Below are positions 58,334 to 64,000 of a stretch of DNA of 64,000 nt, piece after piece. The position numbers and the translations under genes are program-made. The first letter of the stretch is position 1; every line of letters begins with the position of its first letter. A model generated the notes under the pieces. The model searched no databases, was not told the origin of the DNA, and worked only from the letters and a program-made list of their open reading frames with translations. The stretch is from Mycobacterium paraterrae. Its GTDB lineage: Bacteria; Actinomycetota; Actinomycetes; Mycobacteriales; Mycobacteriaceae. The stretch lies in the NCBI RefSeq assembly GCF_022430545.2, contig NZ_CP092488.2, positions 5,208,001 to 5,272,000 of the forward strand, in the 5' to 3' direction.

Positions 58334-59350
58334 GTGGCCGCCGCCATGACCCAGCAGCAGATCCTGCACGAACTCGAGCCGGTCGCAGAGCGACTGATGA
58401 ACCGGCATATCTCGATGTTCAAGGACTGGAACCCACACGACTTCATCCCCTGGTCGCAGGGCAAGAACTTCAAGACCCCGAACGGCGACGACTGGGCGCC
58501 CGAGCAGTGCGCGCTGTCCGACGTCGCTCGAGTTGCGATGGTGCAGAACCTGCTGACAGAGGACAACCTGCCGTCCTATCACCGCGAGATCGCCATGAAT
58601 TTCGGGATGGACGGCGCCTGGGGGCAATGGGTCAGGCGGTGGACGGCCGAAGAGAATCGGCACAGCACCGCGCTGCGCGACTACCTGGTGGTGACCCGCT
58701 CGGTCGACCCCTTCGATTTGGAGCGTCTCCGCATGGAGCAGCTCACCAGGGGCTTCAGTCCGGGTCAGAACCGTCAGGGAAACCTGTTCGCCGAGAGCCT
58801 GTTTGACGCCGTCGTCTATGTCTCGTTCCAGGAACTCGCAACCCGCGTCTCTCATCGCAACACCGGCAAGGCGTGCCACGACAGCATCGCCGATCAACTG
58901 ATGGCCAGGTTGTCGCACGACGAAAACCTGCACATGATCTTTTATCGCGACATCACCGACGCCGGCCTGGATGTCGCACCCAACCAGGCGATGGCATCGA
59001 TACATCGAGTGCTGCGCAACTTTCAGATGCCCGGCTTCACGGTCCCCGAATTCCGCCGCAAGGCCGTCATCATCGCCGTCGGCGGTGTCTACGACCCGCG
59101 CATCCATCTCGACGAAGTCGTCATGCCCGTGTTGAGAAAGTGGCGCATCTTTGACCGCGAAGATTTCACCGGCGAGGCTGCCCGGATGCGCGACGACCTC
59201 GCGCTGTTGGTCAAGGAACTCGAGACCGCGTGCGACAAATTCGAGATCTCCAAGCAGCGCTATCTCGAGCGCGAGGCCCGTAAAGCCGAAAGCATCACTG
59301 CCGCAAAAACGCTCAGACCTGACGGCACGCTGTCCCAAAGTCGGCATTAG
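58334..59350 (+). CDS. desA1: Acyl-ACP desaturase, DesA1-like
   Basis: This soluble di-iron desaturase of 338 residues, the same length as DesA1 of M. tuberculosis, matches my memory of it in long stretches such as AMVQNLLTEDNLPSYHREIA and MPGFTVPEFRRKAVIIAVGG. Iron ligands lie in EENRHS and DENLHM. DesA1 takes part in mycolic acid synthesis by introducing a double bond in the meromycolate chain. GTG 58334 has GGAGG 6 bases upstream; ATG 58346 is an alternative. It is a single gene with its own repeat-bearing promoter. Confidence 0.9.
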   Translation: MAAAMTQQQILHELEPVAERLMNRHISMFKDWNPHDFIPWSQGKNFKTPNGDDWAPEQCALSDVARVAMVQNLLTEDNLPSYHREIAMNFGMDGAWGQWVRRWTAEENRHSTALRDYLVVTRSVDPFDLERLRMEQLTRGFSPGQNRQGNLFAESLFDAVVYVSFQELATRVSHRNTGKACHDSIADQLMARLSHDENLHMIFYRDITDAGLDVAPNQAMASIHRVLRNFQMPGFTVPEFRRKAVIIAVGGVYDPRIHLDEVVMPVLRKWRIFDREDFTGEAARMRDDLALLVKELETACDKFEISKQRYLEREARKAESITAAKTLRPDGTLSQSRH

Positions 59351-59439
59351 CCGACCCTTCGGGACGTTTGGCCCTATGCGCTACTGACGAGCCTCGAAAG
59401 AATTGGCCGGGCCGAGAAATGCCGAGCCGGAGGTACTGC

Positions 59440-61143
59440 ATGACTGCCGAAGCCCCACCCGCCGCCGATCTCACGGCACAGCGGCCTTACCCGCCGAGGA
59501 TGGGCCCGAAGGGCAGCGTGATCTACAAGGTCATCAGCACCACCGACCACAAGATGATCGGCATCATGTACGTGGTCGCCTGCTTCATCTTCTTCTTCAT
59601 CGCCGGCCTGATGGCCCTGTTGATCCGTGCGGAGTTGGCCAAACCCGGATTGCAGTTCCTGTCGAACGAGCAGTACAACCAGCTGTTCACCATGCACGGC
59701 ACCGCCATGTTGCTGTTTTATGCGACCCCCGTTGTGTTCGGATTCGCGAACCTGGTGCTGCCGCTGCAGATCGGCGCACCCGATGTCGCATTTCCTCGCT
59801 TGAACGCACTCTCGTTCTGGCTGTTCGTTTTTGGGGCACTGATCGCGCTGAGTGGCTTCATCGTTCCCGGCGGTGCGGCCGACTTTGGATGGACCGCTTA
59901 CACGCCGCTGTCGGATGCGGTTCACAGTCCCGGAGCCGGATGCGACCTGTGGATCCTCGGCCTGGCCGTCGGCGGCCTCGGCACCATCCTGGGCGCCGTC
60001 AACATGATCACCACGGTGGCGTGCCTGCGCGCCCCCGGCATGACCATGTTTCGGATGCCGATCTTCACCTGGAACATCTTGGTCACGAGTATCCTTGTGC
60101 TGATTATCTTTCCGCTGTTGACGGCAGCCCTGTTCGGCTTGGCCGCCGACCGCCGGCTCGGTGCGCACATCTACGACGCGGCCAACGGCGGGCCGATCTT
60201 GTTCCAGCACCTGTTCTGGTTCTTCGGCCACCCCGAGGTGTACGTGATCGCGCTGCCCTTCTTCGGGATCGTCTCGGAGATCGTTCCGGTGTTCTCCCGC
60301 AAACCCATCTTCGGCTACACCACGCTGGTCTACGCGACGCTGTCGATCGCGGCCCTATCGGTCGCGGTCTGGGCACACCACATGTTCGCCACCGGCGCCG
60401 TTCTGCTGCCGTTCTTTTCGTTCATGACATTCCTGATCGCGGTCCCGACGGGCATCAAGTTCTTCAACTGGATCGGCACAATGTGGAAGGGGCAGTTGAC
60501 CTTCGAGACGCCGATGCTTTTCGTGCTCGGCTTTATGGTGACCTTTCTGCTCGGCGGCCTGACGGGTGTGCTGTTGGCCAGCCCGCCGCTGGACTTCCAC
60601 GTCACCGACAGCTATTTCGTCGTCGCGCACTTCCACTACGTGCTGTTCGGCACCATCGTTTTCGCCACGTACGCCGGAATTTACTTCTGGTTCCCAAAGA
60701 TGACGGGACGTCTGCTCGACGAACGGCTGGGCAAGTCGCACTTCTGGTTGACGTTCATCGGCTTCCACACCACATTCCTGGTTCAGCACTGGCTGGGCAA
60801 TTCCGGAATGCCGCGGCGCTACGCGGACTACCTGCCCACTGACGGATTCCAGACGCTCAACCTCGTCTCGACGATCGGCTCATTCATCCTTGGAATCTCC
60901 GTGCTCCCGTTTGTGTGGAACGTGTTCAAGAGCTGGCGTTACGGCGAAGTCGTCACGGTCGACGACCCGTGGGGTCACGGCAACTCACTGGAATGGGCTA
61001 CCAGTTGCCCGCCACCACGGCACAACTTCACCGAGCTGCCCCGGATCCGTTCGGAGCGGCCCGCTTTCGAACTGCACTACCCACACATGGTCGAAAGGAT
61101 GCGTGCCGAAGCCCATGTGGGCCGAGACCACGGCGCTAGCTGA
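59440..61143 (+). CDS. ctaD: Cytochrome c oxidase subunit I (CtaD)
   Basis: This is the catalytic subunit of the aa3-type oxidase, 567 residues, with about twelve membrane helices. Heme and copper ligands are seen in TMHGTAMLLFY, the HPEVY cross-linked His-Tyr motif, AHHMFATG and VAHFHYVLFG. It is inserted in the cytoplasmic membrane and reduces oxygen to water. ATG 59440 has GGAGG 6 bases before it. Whether it is the only ctaD copy of this genome cannot be told from the window. It overlaps the convergent AhpD-like gene by 8 bases. Confidence 0.95.
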   Translation: MTAEAPPAADLTAQRPYPPRMGPKGSVIYKVISTTDHKMIGIMYVVACFIFFFIAGLMALLIRAELAKPGLQFLSNEQYNQLFTMHGTAMLLFYATPVVFGFANLVLPLQIGAPDVAFPRLNALSFWLFVFGALIALSGFIVPGGAADFGWTAYTPLSDAVHSPGAGCDLWILGLAVGGLGTILGAVNMITTVACLRAPGMTMFRMPIFTWNILVTSILVLIIFPLLTAALFGLAADRRLGAHIYDAANGGPILFQHLFWFFGHPEVYVIALPFFGIVSEIVPVFSRKPIFGYTTLVYATLSIAALSVAVWAHHMFATGAVLLPFFSFMTFLIAVPTGIKFFNWIGTMWKGQLTFETPMLFVLGFMVTFLLGGLTGVLLASPPLDFHVTDSYFVVAHFHYVLFGTIVFATYAGIYFWFPKMTGRLLDERLGKSHFWLTFIGFHTTFLVQHWLGNSGMPRRYADYLPTDGFQTLNLVSTIGSFILGISVLPFVWNVFKSWRYGEVVTVDDPWGHGNSLEWATSCPPPRHNFTELPRIRSERPAFELHYPHMVERMRAEAHVGRDHGAS

Positions 61144-61963
61144 ACACCGTCTGGCCGTCGACGTCGAGCAGGTACCGCTCGGTCCCGCTTTCGACGCGTG
61201 GCGCATCGCCGCCCAACGCCACGGCGACCTTGTTGCTGGCGTTGCGCATCACGTCGAGGGTCAGCTCGACGGCTTCGGCATCGGAGAAGTGCTTCTGCAC
61301 CCCGGCGGCGACGTCGGCGCCGATGGAGGCAGGCGACCAGATCAGCGCGTCCGCGTAGCGCAGCGCCGCCTTGTGCCGGTCGGTCAACCGCGTCGACTCC
61401 TCGAACCGCTCGATGTCTTCGTACAGCGTCTCGGTGCCGCCGGCGTCGAGCGCGGTCGTCTCGCGCAACGACTTGCACAACCGGCAGTTGTGCTGGGTCG
61501 CGCCGCGCAACCGCACCACCTCCGCGGTCAGCGCATCGAGCTCACGCAACCGCGCCACCGTCGGCAGGAACGTGTTGAACACCAAGTCGGAGGGATCGGT
61601 GTCGGAATCCCACGCGACCGGTCCGTCGACCCACCCCAGATATTCGTTGCCAACACCGAGCGCTTCCAGCCCGGCCCGCACCCGCGGCACGAAGTCCGCG
61701 ATGTACATCTGCACGACGGCACCGAAAGTGTTGTTGCCCAGCACTTTCCACAACACCGACCGTTGCTCGCCATCGATCGCCGACACGTCGATGCTGAACT
61801 GCTGAACGAACGACGCGACAGCGTCATCCGAGGTCGGCTCCGCGTCGTAGGGAAGCAGCGGCAGACCGAGGGTCTGGCCGCACACTCGCCGGACCAACGC
61901 CGTCAAGCGACCGTCATCGGGCGAGAGCGCCACTAGCCGGGTCAGATCGTCGTGCACCGCCAC
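61136..61963 (-). CDS. AhpD-like / carboxymuconolactone decarboxylase-fold protein
   Basis: This all-helical 275-residue protein has the redox CxxC in HNCRLCKSLRE (near 140) and a following helix with RHKAALRYADALIW, as in AhpD-type peroxidase partners. A role in peroxide defence or as a thiol reductase is likely but unproven. I set the start at GTG 61963 because the sequence homologous to the family begins at once after it; GTG 61957 is possible. It is convergent with ctaD. Confidence 0.8.
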   Translation of the reverse strand: MAVHDDLTRLVALSPDDGRLTALVRRVCGQTLGLPLLPYDAEPTSDDAVASFVQQFSIDVSAIDGEQRSVLWKVLGNNTFGAVVQMYIADFVPRVRAGLEALGVGNEYLGWVDGPVAWDSDTDPSDLVFNTFLPTVARLRELDALTAEVVRLRGATQHNCRLCKSLRETTALDAGGTETLYEDIERFEESTRLTDRHKAALRYADALIWSPASIGADVAAGVQKHFSDAEAVELTLDVMRNASNKVAVALGGDAPRVESGTERYLLDVDGQTVFS

Positions 61964-62003
61964 TCGCCGATTATGGCCCGACGCACAGTAGGCCACGTGA
62001 CAT

Positions 62004-62894
62004 TCAGGGGAAGACGATGCCGAAGCTGCCCAACGTGGTGTGCAGGAGCGCATCGAGGAGGTTCACCGGGTCGGCCAGATTGAAGTACGTCGTCGCGCCG
62101 TCGGCGATACCGGCGGTGTCGATCGCGGTCAGGATCTCCGATTCGGGCAACCCGCCGAGGTAGACGCCGTGTTCGAAGAACCCAAGGAAGTCTTGCCACA
62201 ATGCCGCGAGCGGGTTGGCGGCAAAGTCCGCGGGCGTGGCGGTGTCGGCGAAGAAGTCGTTGGCGACGGTGAACACGTCGGTGGGATAGAGGTCGTTCGG
62301 GGTCGTGACGTTGTCCAAATTCGACCAGCCAAAGAAGGCATTCAGCTGCTCCCCGAACGGCGTGGCTCCCCACGTGTCGAGCAGGCCGGTCGGCCCCGAC
62401 GGCGGGTTGGCGGCCGCGTCGCCGATCAGGACGAATCGCAAGTCCGTGAGCGGAATGTGGTCGGCGGCCAGTTGTTGCTCGGCCACCGAGGCGATGACGG
62501 CCGATTGGCTGTAGCCGAAGACCGTGAGCGGATCACTCGTCGAGAAATCGCCGGCGCTGTATTCGGATTCGATCTCGTGGACCAAGGTGTCGACACCGGA
62601 CGCGATCGACGGGCCGAAATTCCCGGACTCCAGGGTGATCAGCGGGGTCACCGTGCCGGTATCCGAAAAGCCGAGTGGCTGAAGGTATTCCGTGACAGCA
62701 CCGGGTATGTAGCCGGGATAGATGGTTGGGTCGGGTATGAACGTCGGACCCATCACGATCGCGTGAGTCGACCCGTCGAGGAAATCGGCGCCGCTGCCAG
62801 TGTCGGCGTGCGCCGCCAAGACCGAGCTCCAACCGACTGCGGCCGCAAGGGCGAACCCGACACCCACTAGACGAGAAAAGCGACGCTTGGACAT
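62004..62894 (-). CDS. Secreted PE-PPE-domain serine hydrolase
   Basis: This 296-residue protein has an N-terminal signal peptide (MSKRRFSRLVGVGFALAAAVG, cleavage likely after AHA near 29) and a PE-PPE domain (VMGPTFIPDPTIYPGYIPGAV onward). The serine-hydrolase elbow is FGYSQSA, with Ser near 127. Such domains hydrolyse esters or transfer acyl groups on the mycobacterial cell surface. It lacks a PE or PPE N-terminal module. It lies 41 bases after the AhpD-like start on the same strand. Confidence 0.88.
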   Translation of the reverse strand: MSKRRFSRLVGVGFALAAAVGWSSVLAAHADTGSGADFLDGSTHAIVMGPTFIPDPTIYPGYIPGAVTEYLQPLGFSDTGTVTPLITLESGNFGPSIASGVDTLVHEIESEYSAGDFSTSDPLTVFGYSQSAVIASVAEQQLAADHIPLTDLRFVLIGDAAANPPSGPTGLLDTWGATPFGEQLNAFFGWSNLDNVTTPNDLYPTDVFTVANDFFADTATPADFAANPLAALWQDFLGFFEHGVYLGGLPESEILTAIDTAGIADGATTYFNLADPVNLLDALLHTTLGSFGIVFP

Positions 62895-62983
62895 CGGATC
62901 CCCCCAGACCGTAGATGTGACCCTCGTCACGTTACGCTGGGATCGCGCCTAACGGCAGCAAATAGGCCAAATTGCTTAACGAC

Positions 62984-64000
62984 TTACGTCGCCTGGCTCA
63001 CCGATGACATGTGAAAGTCCGGAATCCGCAACGACGGCATCGCCGCCCTGGTCACCCAATCGCCCCACTCCCGCGGCAGCGTTGGCTCACTGACACCCGC
63101 CTGGGTGGCCCGCCGCAGTAGGTCCAGCGGGCTTTCGTTGAAGCGGAAATTGTTGACCGCGGCGCTGACTTCACCATCTTCGACGAGGTACACGCCGTCC
63201 CGAGTCAGGCCGGTCAGCAGCAGCGTGGTGGGGTCGACCTCGCGCATGTACCACAGCGTGGTCAACAGCAGCCCGCGCTCGGTTTGGGCGATCATGTCGG
63301 CGAGATCGATACTGTCGCCGGTCATCAGGAAGTTCTCCGCGGCGACGGCGACCGGCGCGCCGAATTCAGCGGCGGCGGCGCGGGGGTAGGCCAGCGCGTT
63401 GATCACCCCGTCACGGATCCAGTCCACCCGTCCGATCTTCATCCCATTGTCGAAGATCGACAGCGTCTCAGACGAACTCGTGGCCGCGACAAACGGTGTG
63501 CAGCTCAAACCGGGGGCCTCGGGATCGGAGTACAGGGTCAGCGGAAGGTCCGTCAGCTTCTCCCCCACCCGGGTGCCACCGTCGGGGGCCGACAATGCGT
63601 TGCGCCCCTCCTGTGCACCGCGGCCCATCATCGACCAGCCGAGGTAGATCATCATGTCCGCGACCGCCGACGGCGGCAGGATGGTCTCGTAGCGGCCCGC
63701 CGGCAGGTCGATCCGCTTGCCGGCCCAGCCCAGCCGCATATCCAATTGCTCGAGCAACGAATCCGTCGACACACCAACGAAATCCGATGTGCCGACACCG
63801 GCCCAGGCGCTGGCACCGTCTCGCTTGGCGTTGATCTCCACCGACCCCGCGGGCTGGGTGTAGCGGCGACGCAGACCCGTCGATGACGCCAGCAACGTCG
63901 TCTCCACCGAGTGTTGGGCGAAGCCGAACAACTGGTTTGCACCGCGGAATCCGCGTGCCAGCGGATCGGCGATGCCAGAAAACACGTCCGGACCGGTCGA
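62984..64000 (-). CDS. TldD/PmbA (TldE)-family protein, 5' end outside window
   Basis: The C-terminal 338 residues or so of a TldE/PmbA-type protein are visible; the frame is open to the window end, so the start lies outside. Features include SVEINAKRDGASAWAGVG, TILPPSAVADMMIYLGWSMMGRGAQEGRN and the C-terminal TLLLTGLTRDGVYLVEDGEV. TldD/TldE form a heteromeric metalloprotease that processes peptides. In most genomes tldD lies directly upstream of tldE, so it may lie just beyond the window. Confidence 0.87.
   Translation of the reverse strand, partial: STGPDVFSGIADPLARGFRGANQLFGFAQHSVETTLLASSTGLRRRYTQPAGSVEINAKRDGASAWAGVGTSDFVGVSTDSLLEQLDMRLGWAGKRIDLPAGRYETILPPSAVADMMIYLGWSMMGRGAQEGRNALSAPDGGTRVGEKLTDLPLTLYSDPEAPGLSCTPFVAATSSSETLSIFDNGMKIGRVDWIRDGVINALAYPRAAAAEFGAPVAVAAENFLMTGDSIDLADMIAQTERGLLLTTLWYMREVDPTTLLLTGLTRDGVYLVEDGEVSAAVNNFRFNESPLDLLRRATQAGVSEPTLPREWGDWVTRAAMPSLRIPDFHMSSVSQAT

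Overview
The window reads as chromosomal DNA of a fast-growing mycobacterium (Mycolicibacterium/Mycobacterium type). It has high GC, a DesA1-type acyl-ACP desaturase, CtaD, a PE-PPE-domain serine hydrolase, and two enzyme families typical of mycofactocin-using actinobacteria: a mycofactocin-type SDR and an NDMA-dependent alcohol dehydrogenase. Species cannot be fixed from the sequence alone.

Region 1 (1-50.3 kb) is a very large, dense catabolic cluster. It holds six cytochromes P450, eleven short-chain dehydrogenases (SDRs), five paralogues of the DapB-like/native amine dehydrogenase family, two CaiB-type CoA-transferases, one acyl-CoA ligase, two acyl-CoA dehydrogenases, two aldehyde dehydrogenases, one Zn alcohol dehydrogenase, three alpha/beta hydrolases, an amidohydrolase, an AveC-like membrane protein and three TetR regulators. 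The operon at 3.56-9.68 kb (P450, FadE, MaoC, DUF35, FadE, MaoC, Ltp2-like thiolase) has the gene content of the cholesterol igr operon (cyp125-fadE28-fadE29-chsH2-chsH1-ltp2), but the ChsH2-like protein is split into two overlapping genes. I infer that the cluster oxidises, CoA-activates and shortens the side chain of a sterol-like or other polycyclic terpenoid substrate. The substrate itself cannot be read from the DNA.

Regulation leaves visible marks. A 16-bp palindrome, GAGAAY-N4-RTTMTC, sits in almost every promoter gap between 13.4 and 26.1 kb, which points to one regulator for that block. A different palindrome flanks the TetR gene at 34.1 kb and recurs 1.3 kb upstream. A third motif, AACYTACATACT, is shared by two divergent P450 promoters.

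Region 2 (50.35-58.12 kb) is a 7.8-kb integrative element inserted at the 3' end of a tRNA-Met(CAU) gene. A 45-bp copy of the tRNA 3' half (43/45 identical) marks its far end. It carries a soluble Ser/Thr protein kinase, a RecF/OLD-like ATPase overlapping a DUF4276 (TOPRIM-like) gene, a serine resolvase with a res-like site, a DUF5677-like protein and an IS481-family element with multi-repeat ends. The ATPase/DUF4276 pair and the kinase look like cargo of an anti-phage defence island.

Region 3 (58.1-64 kb) returns to ordinary mycobacterial genes: tRNA-Met, desA1, ctaD, an AhpD-like protein, a secreted PE-PPE-domain hydrolase and a TldD/PmbA-family protein cut by the window end.
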